64,000 nucleotides of DNA. It comes from G963702155 sp963702155 (GTDB lineage Bacteria; Pseudomonadota; Alphaproteobacteria; Micavibrionales; Micavibrionaceae). The number at the start of each line of letters is the position of its first letter. The stretch's first letter is position 1. The translations under genes and the position numbers were made by a program. The notes beneath the pieces were generated by a model. The model was not told the origin of the DNA, made no database searches, and worked only from the letters and a program-made list of their open reading frames with translations. Positions 43,057 to 53,785 of this stretch are shown here, piece after piece. The DNA lies in contig OY969717.1 in assembly GCA_963702155.1 (NCBI GenBank), forward strand, positions 2,046,001 through 2,110,000, read 5' to 3'.

Positions 43057-43863
43057 ATGACGCATAAAGCCGGCGGCCTATATCTTACAATAGATGACGG
43101 GCCATCAACACGCTTTACTGATTTTGTGGATTTTTTAAAAGTGCGGAATATTCCGGCCGTTTTTTTTAATCGCGGTGATATGATGGCCATGCGCCCCGAT
43201 CATGTCATGTACGGGATTAAGCAAGGCTATATAATGGCCAACCATCTATATAGTCATAGCCGTGCCTCGGCCTTATCTTTTGGCCAGATCAAAGATGAAA
43301 TTTTAAAAACAGAAAATATTCTTGATGATCTTTACGCACAGGCCAATGTTAAACGCCAGGGGAAATATATTCGTTTCCCTTATATGGATCGCGGGATGGG
43401 GCCCAATTTAATAGAGCCGGATTCGCTTGCGCCTGACCTTAAAGTGATGCATAGCAATATGATTGTAAAAGGTTTGGGACATAAGGAGCGCGCGCCTAGC
43501 GTTGAAGAAATTGAAAAAAAACGTGGCTTGCAAGATTTTTTAAAATCTGAAGGGTTTCAAGCCCTGCCTTGTGAAGATATTACACAGCCGCTATTTGCAG
43601 ATACCGAATTAGCGCGAGCAATGGATAGCCAATTTACATTTTCAACCAGTGACTGGGCTTTATCCCAACGCCATGCCGGAAAACACGGGTTCAATACTAT
43701 TAATGATCTCAAAACCCTTATTGATGCGCACAATAATCTTATGGCGCATGACACAAATAACATCGTATTGGTGCATGATCAGGCGGATATCTTTGAAGTG
43801 ACCACAACACTCATTGATTATTTTTTACAAAAAAGCTTCAAATTCCTTGATTTTGATCCGTAA
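43057..43863 (+). CDS. Polysaccharide deacetylase (NodB) family protein
   Basis: A carbohydrate esterase 4-like domain: YLTIDDGPSTRFTDFVDFLK with the catalytic Asp pair and HLYSHSRASAL with the metal-binding His pair. No signal peptide is seen, unlike peptidoglycan or chitin deacetylases, so it may act inside the cell or leave by another route. It follows glk. Substrate unknown. Confidence 0.82.
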   Translation: MTHKAGGLYLTIDDGPSTRFTDFVDFLKVRNIPAVFFNRGDMMAMRPDHVMYGIKQGYIMANHLYSHSRASALSFGQIKDEILKTENILDDLYAQANVKRQGKYIRFPYMDRGMGPNLIEPDSLAPDLKVMHSNMIVKGLGHKERAPSVEEIEKKRGLQDFLKSEGFQALPCEDITQPLFADTELARAMDSQFTFSTSDWALSQRHAGKHGFNTINDLKTLIDAHNNLMAHDTNNIVLVHDQADIFEVTTTLIDYFLQKSFKFLDFDP

Positions 43864-43900
43864 ACCGGATAACTACTTTAGATATTCAAACCACGCCCAA

Positions 43901-43974
43901 GCGGGTGTAGCTTAGTGGTAAAGCTCCAGCCTTCCAAGCTGGCTACGAGGGTTCGATTCCCTTCACCCGCTCCA
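43901..43974 (+). tRNA. tRNA-Gly (TCC)
   Basis: GCGGGTG pairs with CACCCGC before T-CCA. The anticodon stem CCAGC/GCTGG closes loop CTTCCAA, anticodon TCC. A second glycine tRNA, distinct from the GCC tRNA that hosts the island; no integrase lies beside it. Confidence 0.97.
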
Positions 43975-44027
43975 ATTACATTCTTACTATTGAGAATTTT
44001 ATTGAAGGCGATTAAGCTCATTTAATC

Positions 44028-45704
44028 ATGAGTACGCACCTCCAAGCCAGCGACACGCCCGAAACATTTTTTCAAACCGGTCTTACGCTTTTTCAAAAAG
44101 GGCAAAGAGCGGACGCATATTCATTTTTTGCACGTGCGGTCGTGGGCGCGCCGGATCATCATCCATATAAGGTTACTTTTATTCAAGCCTTGGCGGGTCA
44201 ATCGCTGAACCAATTTGAGGAGCATTTAAAACAAGCGATTTTGATTTGTCTCAAAACTGATACTTTGCGACACACGCCTTTGTTTTTCGCATGGTACTCT
44301 ATGCTTATTCATGGGGATCACAATCATATTGTAAAAAATGCACTTGGCGGTGATGAAACATATTTGCATGATGTTATTCGTAATCTAGACTTAGAGCCCG
44401 TTTTGAATGCGCCGTTTTTTTGTTTGGGTTTGGAAAAACTTCTTATTAAAAATTATCCACTTGAAAAACTGCTCACACGTCTGCGCCTTTACTTCTGCTT
44501 ACATACAAAAAAATCCGAGAGAGAAACGTATCTGCCTTTTTTAAAATCTTTGGCGATCCAGTGCTTTTTCAATGAATACGTATTTTATCAAACCGAAAAC
44601 GAAGAAGCTGAAATTTTGAAATTTGAAAAATCGTTGGAACTCTTACCTACTCAGGCTCTTATTCTTGGATGTTACAAGCCTTTACACATGTACGATGAAA
44701 ATTCTGATTTGGGCCTGAAACTAGAGAATATTGGCGCAAAGGCGGTGCGCATTTTTCAGATAGATGAGCCGCGCGCAGAATATGAAAATAAATCTACGAT
44801 CAAAAGCTTTGCCCCTATTCAAAATAAAATTTCCAATGTGGTTAAATTGCAATATGAAGATCATCCTTTCCCAAGATGGAGGGATTTTGGCGCCGCAGCT
44901 ATACCGCCAGAACAACAGCAACAAAGTGCAGGCAAAAAAATATTGATTGCCGGATGCGGTACGGGTCAGCAAGCGATGATGGTCGCGCATCGTTATCCGT
45001 TAGCGGATATCACGGCAATTGACCTGAGCATAGCCAGCCTTGCCTATGCCAAACGAAAAGCTACTGAGCGCAGTATTCAAAATATAGAGTTTTCACATGG
45101 TGACATTTTAAACGTCGGCCAATTAAGGCAAACCTATGATTATATTGCATGCGGGGGTGTTTTGCATCATATGGAAGAACCGGATGCAGGTTTGAGAGCG
45201 CTCAAATCGGTTTTAAAAGAAAATGGTGTAATGCGTATCGCGCTTTATAGCGAGATTGCACGGCGCAATATCGTGCGAATCCAGAATTGGATCAAGGAAC
45301 AAAATTTAGCATCACACGATGACGATATACGTGATTTCAGAAAACTGTTTTTTGAAACTTTGCGTACAGAATTTTTTGGTAATCCTCCGCCTTATTTTGA
45401 ATTATTTTCTATATCCGAAGTACGAGATTTGTTTTTCCATGTGCAAGAGCATCGCTTTACATGCCCGCAATTAAAATTGCTGTTTCAAGATACCGGTATG
45501 AGTTTGATTAGCTTTGCACCTGGTATGCCTGTGGTTTTACAAAAATATGCGTTGATGTTTCCCGATGACTTACATAGCGTTGATTTGGATAACTGGCATA
45601 TTTTTGAACAACAATTTCCAAATGTTTTCATCGGTATGTACAAATTTTATATCTCGCATGATGGCGAATATGAGGCGGGGAGTTTACCGCAATGGTTGCG
45701 ATAA
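44028..45704 (+). CDS. TPR-containing SAM-dependent methyltransferase
   Basis: 558 residues. The first 100 have tetratricopeptide-like helices (LFQKGQRADAYSFFARAVVG), a middle region of about 200 residues is unassigned, and a class I methyltransferase domain occupies roughly 305-420 (ILIAGCGTGQQAMMVAHRYP, ITAIDLSIASLAYAKRKA, YIACGGVLHHMEEPDAGLRAL). The substrate is unknown. Confidence 0.85.
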   Translation: MSTHLQASDTPETFFQTGLTLFQKGQRADAYSFFARAVVGAPDHHPYKVTFIQALAGQSLNQFEEHLKQAILICLKTDTLRHTPLFFAWYSMLIHGDHNHIVKNALGGDETYLHDVIRNLDLEPVLNAPFFCLGLEKLLIKNYPLEKLLTRLRLYFCLHTKKSERETYLPFLKSLAIQCFFNEYVFYQTENEEAEILKFEKSLELLPTQALILGCYKPLHMYDENSDLGLKLENIGAKAVRIFQIDEPRAEYENKSTIKSFAPIQNKISNVVKLQYEDHPFPRWRDFGAAAIPPEQQQQSAGKKILIAGCGTGQQAMMVAHRYPLADITAIDLSIASLAYAKRKATERSIQNIEFSHGDILNVGQLRQTYDYIACGGVLHHMEEPDAGLRALKSVLKENGVMRIALYSEIARRNIVRIQNWIKEQNLASHDDDIRDFRKLFFETLRTEFFGNPPPYFELFSISEVRDLFFHVQEHRFTCPQLKLLFQDTGMSLISFAPGMPVVLQKYALMFPDDLHSVDLDNWHIFEQQFPNVFIGMYKFYISHDGEYEAGSLPQWLR

Positions 45705-45956
45705 GGGCATTTAGTTATGCAATACGAATACCTTAAGTGCAGTAGAAAAAAGAAATTCTTTTTTTTTAAAATTTGCTTATGAAGGCAACAAACTCAATAG
45801 CGAGCATCCCAAAAGGCTCGACGGGTTAGATTGAACAGACTTTATCAATCCCTTGCTAGAGCATAAAACGAAGAGAAAACTCAACACCAAACACAGGTAC
45901 TACCATCATCCGGACAACCTAGTATTTTTCTATTCAAGTCACAACCTGTAAACAAA

Positions 45957-47357
45957 TTATTCAAAATTTCCCCAGCCACCACCAAGAGCGGTATATAAAG
46001 CGATTAGTTTTGAAATGGAATTTGTTTCTGAGACAATCAGATCATCTTCGCTATCGATTAATTGTCTCTCGGCATCAACGACAGCCAGATAATCTTGTTC
46101 GCCCGCGTTAAATAACTCTCTGGCTAATGATACAGATTTACGGCGGCTTTGGACGCCTTGCGCAAGGCGTTTACGTGTTTCTAGCTCCTGGCCATAGCGC
46201 GTCAGTGCGGTTTCGGCATCGCGCAAAGCTTCAAGTACGGTTTTCTCATATTGCGCCAGCGCAGCCTGATTTTCGGCTTCCTCAATATCAATACGCGCGC
46301 GGATAGCGCCGCCTTCAAATACCGACCATTGAAGTATGGACGCTATCGACCAAAGACCAGATCCGGCAGAAAACACATCACCAAATGTGCGGGCGCTAGA
46401 GCCGATATCACCGGTCAGGAAGAATTTCGGAAAAAGATCCGCACGCGCCGTCCCAATATCAGCCACCGATGCAGCCAATTCGCGCTCTGCTATGCGAACA
46501 TCTGGTCGGCGGCGCAAAATTTCTGAGCGCAAGCCCACAGGTACGATATCAGGCGGCGTGGGCAACGGCTTCACAGCTTCCATCTGCACCAATAACGCCT
46601 CTGGCGGCTGGCCGAGCAGTACAGAGAGGCTATAAATCGAAGCGCGTAATTCGGCCCGTAAATTGGGTATCCGCGCGCGCGTCAACTCATATTCGCCCTG
46701 CGCGCGGGTAAGATCAAAGGTGCTAGCCTCACCGGCGTGGACACGATCGTCAATAACATCAAACGTCTCTTTCAAAAGCTGGGTGTTTTGCTCGGTAATC
46801 ATAATACGCTTTTGCAAACCCCGTGCTTCATAGTATATTCGTGCAACATCGGAAAGTGTGGAGAGCATAACATCTTGATAGCTGGCTTTGGCCGCTCCAA
46901 TGCGAGCCTCGGCGGCTTCAACACTGCGGCGATTACCACCAAAAATATCAAGTTCCCATGAAGCATCAAACCCCGCATCATAGGTGTTGCGGATGTCTCC
47001 GCTGTTAAATGATGAAATGGCTCCGCTAGATTTTGCGCGTTCTGCGTTTGTATTACCGCCGATTGATGGCCAGAATGCACCCGCATTTTCCCGCCGCGCC
47101 GCCCGTGCAACACGCACATTGGCTAGCGCGACTTTGAGGTCTTTATTATTTTCGGCTGCGCGCGCGATATATCCCTCAAGAAGCGGATCCTTAAAAACAC
47201 CCCACCATGCCGTATTTATAGGCTCCGGGGCAGTAGCTTTAGTGCTCGAAGAAAACCAATTATCAAAAAAGTTCTGTGATGGCACATTATAGTCTGGCCC
47301 AATTGTGCAGCCTGCTAAACATAAAATTGCGCTCGTTAATAATAACTTTTGTTTCAT
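45957..47357 (-). CDS. Outer-membrane efflux lipoprotein (NodT/OprM family)
   Basis: TolC-like outer-membrane channel of an RND pump. The N-terminus KQKLLLTSAILCLAGCTIGP has a lipobox. WWGVFKDPLLEGYIARAAENN and LRRRPDVRIAERELAASVAD are typical of the NodT/OprM group. Length 466 is normal. It overlaps the pump gene by four bases at the end of the MFP-RND-OMF operon. Confidence 0.93.
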   Translation of the reverse strand: MKQKLLLTSAILCLAGCTIGPDYNVPSQNFFDNWFSSSTKATAPEPINTAWWGVFKDPLLEGYIARAAENNKDLKVALANVRVARAARRENAGAFWPSIGGNTNAERAKSSGAISSFNSGDIRNTYDAGFDASWELDIFGGNRRSVEAAEARIGAAKASYQDVMLSTLSDVARIYYEARGLQKRIMITEQNTQLLKETFDVIDDRVHAGEASTFDLTRAQGEYELTRARIPNLRAELRASIYSLSVLLGQPPEALLVQMEAVKPLPTPPDIVPVGLRSEILRRRPDVRIAERELAASVADIGTARADLFPKFFLTGDIGSSARTFGDVFSAGSGLWSIASILQWSVFEGGAIRARIDIEEAENQAALAQYEKTVLEALRDAETALTRYGQELETRKRLAQGVQSRRKSVSLARELFNAGEQDYLAVVDAERQLIDSEDDLIVSETNSISKLIALYTALGGGWGNFE

Positions 47358-50300
47358 CGCGCCAAATCCTTTTTACGGCCTACTTGCTGTGCTTCTAGCG
47401 TACGACGTACATCACCCGGTGATCCTGTTTTTCGCGCTAAAATATCATACGCCACGGGTACAATAAACAATGTAAAAACCGTGGCCGCCGCAACGCCGAA
47501 CAATATAACTACGCCAATGGCCACCCGCGTTTCCGCCCCTGCACCTGTGGAGAAAATGAGCGGCAATGACCCCGCCACCGTTGTAATCCCCGTCATTACA
47601 ATCGGGCGCAGACGGATTTGTGCGGCTTCCATAAGAGCTTTGGAAAATTCTTCCCCCTGATCTCGAAGCTGGTTTACAAACTCCACGATCAAAATACCGT
47701 TCTTAGCTGATAGTCCGATCAGCATGATCAATCCGATTTGTGTATAAACATTCAGTGAATTGCCTGTAAGATACAATCCCGCCAATGCGCCCATAATCGC
47801 TAATGGTACGGTCAGAATAATCACCAACGGATGAACAAAGCTTTCAAATTGCGCGGCCAAAACCAAGAACACAATCACAAAGCCAAGCAGGAAAATAAAT
47901 ATTAAGGATGACCCGCTGGAATTAAAATCAAGCGATTCGCCCTTATAATCGATCGCGGCTGTATCGGGCAGATGTTCACGGGTTAAATCGCGGAGATACG
48001 CAAGCGCCTCGCCCAGCGAATACCCCTCATCTAGACCCGCTTCAATCGTAATGGCGCGAACACGGTTATAGCGATTTAATTCGCCCGAATCTGCATATTC
48101 CTCAATACTCACAAGATTAGAGAGCGGAATTAGGGCGCCAGATGATGCCCGCACATAAATATTGCTCATATTGGTCGGAGTACGCTGTGTATCACGCTCA
48201 CCTTCCAAAATCACATCATATTCCTCACCATCATCAATATAAGTCGTCACACGGCGCGACCCAAGCATCGACTCTAACGTAGCTCCAATAATAGCGCTGC
48301 TTACACCCAAATCGCCGGCGCGGTCTTTATTGATTCTCACCTTTAGCTGCGGCTTGGTTTCTTTGTAATCACTATCGATATCGGTGAGGCCAGGGTTATT
48401 TTCATTTATCTTTTCAATCAAAATATCGCGCCATTGCGCCAGTTCCTCATACGTACCACCACCCAGCACAAATTGCACAGGCTTAGATGTACCGCCACCA
48501 AAGCCTTGGCGCATAATCGGGAAAGCGCGCACACCGGGCAGATCAGACATTTTGTTTGCAATCTCGCCCATCACTTCATCAGCGGGCCGGCGGTTGGCCC
48601 AGTCATTCATAACATTAATAACAATCCCGTCATTAAAACTGGCGAGCGTGCCAAAAGAGCGCGGCGCGCGTACAAGCAAACGGTTGATTTCGTCGTTCTC
48701 AACATAGGGCATAAGGCGGCGTTCAATCTCTTCCATATACTCTTTGGTATATTCGTATGATGCGCCTTCTGGCCCGTTAACCAGTAAGAAAAATGCGCCA
48801 CGATCTTCCTTAGGGGCATATTCCGAAGGCAGTGCATTGAACACAAAATATGACAGTCCCGCCAAACCTGCAAAGATAATAAAAACAATAAATCTAAATT
48901 GCAGCATAAACCCTAAAACCCGCCCATACCCGGCGGCAAAGCGGTCAAAAATATGATCAACCTTTTGATGAAACTTGCTCTTTTCGCTTTTCTTTAAAAG
49001 TTTTGAGGCAATCATAGGACATAGTGTAACCGCCACAAAAGTTGAAAAACACACCGCCGCCGCCATCGTAATCGCAAATTCCGAAAATAGCCGCCCAAGA
49101 TCCCCTTCTAAAAACGTGATCGGCGCAAACACAGCCACCAAAACAACGGTTGTCGCAATCACCGCAAAGCTAACCTGCCGCGTTCCATAGTAAGCGGCCG
49201 AAAGCGGCGGCTCCCCCTTTTCAATGCGTCGATAAATGTTTTCCAGCACCACAATCGCATCATCAACCACCAAACCAATCGCCAGCACCAACGCAAGCAG
49301 CGTCAGAAGATTGATTGAAAACCCAAATACATTCAGCACAATGAATGTTGCAATTAGCGATACCGGCACTGTAACGGCTGGTATAAGCATCGCGCGCCAA
49401 CTGCCCAAAAACACCCAAATCACACTAATCACCAAAAGCATTGCAATGCCGAGTGTTTTATAAACCTCCGCAATCGCGCCGCGGATAAAGACGGACGTAT
49501 CGTAAGAATTTATAATCTCCATCCCCGGCGGTAAATTGGGTTGCAAACGTTGCGCTAAATCAATTGCGCCCTGTGCTACATCAATCGTATTACCCTTGGA
49601 TTGCTTAATAATACCCAGCCCCACCATCGGCACGCCATTGCCACGGAAAAATGTACGGTTCTCAATGGCCGATTTTTCAACCCGCGCTACATCACCAAGG
49701 CGCACGAGATAATTATCAGTCCGCGCAATAACAAGCTTTTGAAAATCTTCCGCCGTCTGGTATCCTCGCTCAATTCGTGCTGTAAATTGCACCTCTTCAG
49801 ATTCAATGCTCCCCGCGGGAAGCTCCACATTCTCTGCCCGTAAGGCGCCTTCGATATCTTGAACTGTTAACCCGCGCGCGGCCAGTTTATTACGATCCAG
49901 CCACACCCGCATCGAATATTCCAAGCCCCCGCCAATGCGCACCCGCGCCACGCCTGACAATACCGAAAAACGATCCTGCAAATAGCGTTTGGCATAGTCG
50001 GTCAGCTCCAACACATCCATATTATCACTAACCAGATTGAGCCAGATAATAACATCATCGCTAGAATCGGCCTTTTGAATATCGGGCGGGTCAGCCTCTT
50101 CAGGTAGATCATCGGCAATACCTGACACGCGATCGCGAACATCATTTGCGGCTGCTTCAATATCACGGCCTACATCAAATTCAATATTAATTCGCGATTG
50201 CCCATCCGAAGAGGTAGAAGATATAAACTTAATGCCTTCAACACCGGAGATGCGATCCTCAATAACTTCGGTAATGCGCGTTTCTACAACATTCGCCGCC

Positions 50301-50461
50301 GCGCCGGGATAGTTGGTATCAATTGAGACAACCGGAGGGTCAATATCCGGATATTCTCGCAAAGACAGCTTTGTAAAAGACACAATACCAAACGCAATCA
50401 GAAGCAATGATAGCACAGAAGCAAAAACAGGTCGTGTTACAGATATATCCGAGAGGATCAT
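47354..50461 (-). CDS. RND multidrug efflux transporter (HAE1 family)
   Basis: Inner-membrane proton/drug antiporter of 1,035 residues with the usual twelve membrane segments and two large periplasmic loops. GLVVDDAIVVLENIYRR holds the proton-relay Asp pair; the C-terminal half has LIMLIGLSAKNGILIVEF. AcrB/MexF-like in length. Substrates cannot be inferred. It overlaps the adaptor gene by four bases. Confidence 0.95.
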   Translation of the reverse strand: MILSDISVTRPVFASVLSLLLIAFGIVSFTKLSLREYPDIDPPVVSIDTNYPGAAANVVETRITEVIEDRISGVEGIKFISSTSSDGQSRINIEFDVGRDIEAAANDVRDRVSGIADDLPEEADPPDIQKADSSDDVIIWLNLVSDNMDVLELTDYAKRYLQDRFSVLSGVARVRIGGGLEYSMRVWLDRNKLAARGLTVQDIEGALRAENVELPAGSIESEEVQFTARIERGYQTAEDFQKLVIARTDNYLVRLGDVARVEKSAIENRTFFRGNGVPMVGLGIIKQSKGNTIDVAQGAIDLAQRLQPNLPPGMEIINSYDTSVFIRGAIAEVYKTLGIAMLLVISVIWVFLGSWRAMLIPAVTVPVSLIATFIVLNVFGFSINLLTLLALVLAIGLVVDDAIVVLENIYRRIEKGEPPLSAAYYGTRQVSFAVIATTVVLVAVFAPITFLEGDLGRLFSEFAITMAAAVCFSTFVAVTLCPMIASKLLKKSEKSKFHQKVDHIFDRFAAGYGRVLGFMLQFRFIVFIIFAGLAGLSYFVFNALPSEYAPKEDRGAFFLLVNGPEGASYEYTKEYMEEIERRLMPYVENDEINRLLVRAPRSFGTLASFNDGIVINVMNDWANRRPADEVMGEIANKMSDLPGVRAFPIMRQGFGGGTSKPVQFVLGGGTYEELAQWRDILIEKINENNPGLTDIDSDYKETKPQLKVRINKDRAGDLGVSSAIIGATLESMLGSRRVTTYIDDGEEYDVILEGERDTQRTPTNMSNIYVRASSGALIPLSNLVSIEEYADSGELNRYNRVRAITIEAGLDEGYSLGEALAYLRDLTREHLPDTAAIDYKGESLDFNSSGSSLIFIFLLGFVIVFLVLAAQFESFVHPLVIILTVPLAIMGALAGLYLTGNSLNVYTQIGLIMLIGLSAKNGILIVEFVNQLRDQGEEFSKALMEAAQIRLRPIVMTGITTVAGSLPLIFSTGAGAETRVAIGVVILFGVAAATVFTLFIVPVAYDILARKTGSPGDVRRTLEAQQVGRKKDLAR

Positions 50462-51561
50462 TCTTGCGCATCCCCCGCAATTGGTGCTTGCTTAAGCAAT
50501 TCATTCAGCGGGGTATTTTCATTTTCTTCTGCAAGAACACTGACCTCCGCGCCATCGCGCATCTTTACCGTGCCATGAACAACAATTTTATCACCCTCAC
50601 GTACACCTGATAAAACTTCAATCGTACCAGGCTCTCGCGCACCTAATATAACTTCCGTCTGCGTCGCAATCAGCTTGTTATCCTCGCCACTGGCCACCAC
50701 ATACACAAAATTCTTATCACCGCGCTTAACCAATGCCTCTTCCGGGATCAACAATACGCGACGTGGATTTTTGGACAATTTTATACTCATCAAAAGACCC
50801 GGTTTCAAAACACCATCTTCATTGGGCAGAATACCGCGCACTTTCACCGTACGGGTCACCGGATCAATTTGGGTATTTACTGTGCGCACCGCACCTTTAA
50901 ATTCGCGCGCACCAAAGGCTTCAATCGTGCCTGTGATAGGCAAGCCCGGCTTAAGCGTGCTTAAAAACACCGACGGCACATCAAAATCCACCTTGATCTG
51001 GCGCAGATCATCTATAGTCGTAATCATATCACCAGGTTGCACCAATGTGCCTACGCTCATCTCTCGTAGACCCAATATACCGTCAAAGGGCGCAGTAATT
51101 TTATAGCTTTCAAGGCTGGCCTTAATCGCCTCGGTTTCCGCTTGCGCCTGCTTTAACTCCGCCAAACGTTCTTGCAAAGTCGCCTTGGGCAGGGCGCTAT
51201 TACCGCTCAAACCCCGCGCGCGGTTATAAGATGTCTGGCGCTCCGCCGTAAATGCTTGAGAGGCGCGTAACTCTGCCTCCTCTTGCGTTTTATCAAGCGT
51301 GACCAACAGATCTCCTTGCTTAACCTCTTGCCCATCTTCAAAATGAATACCGGTAATCTTTTCCGACCGATCCGCCGTAATCACAACGCTTTCATCAGCC
51401 TTCGTCGTGCCCAGCGCTTCAACCTGATCGGCAAATTCACCCATAATAACAGGCGCAACGATCACCGCCGTCGGTCCTTGCGGTTTATTTTTTTGTGCAA
51501 ACGCGCCTGTCGAAAAGCTTATAAAAGCAATTATAAAAAGGCTAAAGCTAATTCTATACAT
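50458..51561 (-). CDS. RND efflux periplasmic adaptor (MFP)
   Basis: Membrane fusion protein linking the pump to the outer-membrane channel. ATG 51561 has GGAG eight bases upstream and opens a signal peptide (YRISFSLFIIAFISFSTGAF). A lipoyl-like hairpin (EDGQEVKQGDLLVTLD), an alpha-helical hairpin and LNKL-like barrel domains follow. First gene of the operon. No regulator adjoins it. Confidence 0.93.
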   Translation of the reverse strand: MYRISFSLFIIAFISFSTGAFAQKNKPQGPTAVIVAPVIMGEFADQVEALGTTKADESVVITADRSEKITGIHFEDGQEVKQGDLLVTLDKTQEEAELRASQAFTAERQTSYNRARGLSGNSALPKATLQERLAELKQAQAETEAIKASLESYKITAPFDGILGLREMSVGTLVQPGDMITTIDDLRQIKVDFDVPSVFLSTLKPGLPITGTIEAFGAREFKGAVRTVNTQIDPVTRTVKVRGILPNEDGVLKPGLLMSIKLSKNPRRVLLIPEEALVKRGDKNFVYVVASGEDNKLIATQTEVILGAREPGTIEVLSGVREGDKIVVHGTVKMRDGAEVSVLAEENENTPLNELLKQAPIAGDAQE

Positions 51562-51803
51562 AGGCGGTTCTCCGTATCTGATGCGCACGATATAACATAT
51601 ATTTTTATTTTCACATTAAATAAGGTCCCGTTTTATAAAATCAACGTTTGCCAAAATTCCTTTACACAATGTACTGATGGTCTGGTTACAAAATGAATTA
51701 TTAGGTGCATTTGTTTTCTGTGCGTAATTTGCCTTTTCGCATACAATACCATTCACTTTCATCAGTTGACTGGCACACCCTTAAAATATATAGAAAAAAA
51801 ATT

Positions 51804-53579
51804 ATGAAGATGAATAGTTTGCAAAACTACAAGACCAAGCTTTTAGAAACAATAAAGAACCTGCCACCGCCGGCTGTTTTGTTCAGAGCGCATCGCCGAT
51901 GGAGAAATGCGGAGTTTATCAGCAAAGTTGATCACGAAAATGTAGTTGAACATGTAATAGAAGACGGACGCATGACCTCGCGCTATTCCTTTATGGTGCT
52001 TATGTCTTGCGCTATCGCCATTCTTGGGCTGCTTCTTTCTTCCCCGGCTGTCATCATCGGAGCTATGTTGATTTCTCCTTTGATGGGCCCGATCATGTCG
52101 CTTGGATTCTCGCTTTGTATTCTGGATTATAAACAAATGAAAAAAGCTTTAGAGGCCATCATTATCGGCTTTTTTCTTTCTGTTCTCATTTCATATCTCA
52201 TAGTAAAAATATCTCCTCTAACTGATCCCACGCCAGAGATTATGGCACGTACCCAGCCCAATTTATTTGACCTAATGGTAGCAATTTTCTCCGGCCTTGC
52301 TGGCGGCTACGCCACGATCAAACAAAAAGGTGCCACAATCGTAGGTGTAGCTATTGCAACTGCGCTCATGCCACCTCTCGCGGTATTAGGATATGGTATT
52401 GCGACTGACACATGGAATATTGCCCAAGGCGCATTTTTTCTATTCATGACCAACTTGCTAGCTATTTCATTAAGCGTTACAGCATTGGCAAAATGGTATG
52501 GATTTGGATCGCATAATGGGCGAGCGCACACATTCTTTCAAACACTCATGATATTCGGAGCTTTTATATTATTGTCTATACCGCTTGGCATCTCTCTCAT
52601 GAATATCGCGCAACAAGCATATATAACAGAAGCAACAAAAAGCGAGATTAGCAAACATTTTGAAAGTGCGCATTCGAGAATTTCAAACTTTTCGATTACG
52701 TTTTCCAAGGAAGGCGATATTGGCGTTGATTGCCTTGTCGTGACTGATGCATATTCCCCTCATGCAGCAGCAGCGATCAAAACGCAGATCGAACAAAGCA
52801 TCGGGCGTCCTGTTAACCTTGCCCTTGATCAAATTGTTATTGCGAAAGAAGATCAAAAGAAAATCAAAAAAGCGGAGCAAAAGATCCCTGAAAGCGCGCT
52901 AACCAATCCTATTCAGAGCAATTTAACTTTGCTAACAGAGCAAGAGGAGATAACGCAAGCCGTTACAAACACCGTGTTTTTCCCTCTCAAATTTGTAAAA
53001 GTAGATGTGGATAATGACGCGGTCGCAATATATCCACGCGCAACCAAGGGTGTAAATTTAACTGTATTCAAAAGCGTCGAAGACAAATTGTCACAACGTT
53101 TTCCTGACTGGACAGTGTCGGTCGTTCCGCCCGTGCAAGCCTTGCCTTTTATTTACTTTGAAATAGGTAAAAATGCCCCCACGGCCTTGGAAGCCGAAAA
53201 AGTAGACAGTATTATTTGGGCACTTCAGCGATGGGACGTGTCGCAAGTCGCGGTTGTAGGCTTTGCAAGCAGTGTGGGTGAATATGAGCGTTTTAATAAT
53301 ACGTCGCTTGCCTATCGACGGGCGCGTACTGTCGCAGATATAATTGAAGCTGGTGGGCTGACCGCACAAATCCGCAGTGAATATACGAGCTTTGACCAAA
53401 AGCGCGATGAGCGCAATTTTGGGGTAAACAGCTTTCACCGTGTAGAAGTAAGATTTTCAAGAAATACTGATTTGCCAGACCCTGCAGAATCAACAGATAC
53501 AGACGCAATAGAGGCCGATGGGCAAATCAATCCGCCATTGCCAGCGTCCCCGAAAGATACTTTAAAAAGCGCGCCGTAA
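51804..53579 (+). CDS. DUF389 membrane protein with OmpA-like C-terminus
   Basis: The first half is a DUF389 membrane domain: MSCAIAILGLLLSSPAVIIG, AMLISPLMGPIMSLGFSLCI, and ATIVGVAIATALMPPLAVLG, with about six hydrophobic segments. The C-terminal part (about 475-595) has the OmpA/peptidoglycan-binding pattern, with SLAYRRARTVADIIEAGG and a final VNSFHRVEVRF. ATG 51804 is the likely start; 51810 is possible. DUF389 function is unknown. Fusion to a peptidoglycan anchor suggests the membrane part is tied to the cell wall. Confidence 0.8.
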   Translation: MKMNSLQNYKTKLLETIKNLPPPAVLFRAHRRWRNAEFISKVDHENVVEHVIEDGRMTSRYSFMVLMSCAIAILGLLLSSPAVIIGAMLISPLMGPIMSLGFSLCILDYKQMKKALEAIIIGFFLSVLISYLIVKISPLTDPTPEIMARTQPNLFDLMVAIFSGLAGGYATIKQKGATIVGVAIATALMPPLAVLGYGIATDTWNIAQGAFFLFMTNLLAISLSVTALAKWYGFGSHNGRAHTFFQTLMIFGAFILLSIPLGISLMNIAQQAYITEATKSEISKHFESAHSRISNFSITFSKEGDIGVDCLVVTDAYSPHAAAAIKTQIEQSIGRPVNLALDQIVIAKEDQKKIKKAEQKIPESALTNPIQSNLTLLTEQEEITQAVTNTVFFPLKFVKVDVDNDAVAIYPRATKGVNLTVFKSVEDKLSQRFPDWTVSVVPPVQALPFIYFEIGKNAPTALEAEKVDSIIWALQRWDVSQVAVVGFASSVGEYERFNNTSLAYRRARTVADIIEAGGLTAQIRSEYTSFDQKRDERNFGVNSFHRVEVRFSRNTDLPDPAESTDTDAIEADGQINPPLPASPKDTLKSAP

Positions 53580-53785
53580 TAATGCAGATTTTTGCCTGTG
53601 AGGAAACTTATAAGAATAATTAGCGGAAATCTGAAGTCATAATTTTTTGTCTTTTATCCAATTTTTTGAAAATATAATCTTTTCCGGTCACGCATATTAA
53701 AGGTATTTGATGATCAAGCCTTTGCAAAAAAATACGAGGTGAATAGTTTTTGATTTGAGGTTGGCTTCCTGATGTGGTGTGCCGT

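Noticed and set aside
45705..45956. Possible gene remnant between the methyltransferase and the efflux operon
   Set aside because: Short frames with no recognisable domain; treated as an ordinary intergenic gap.
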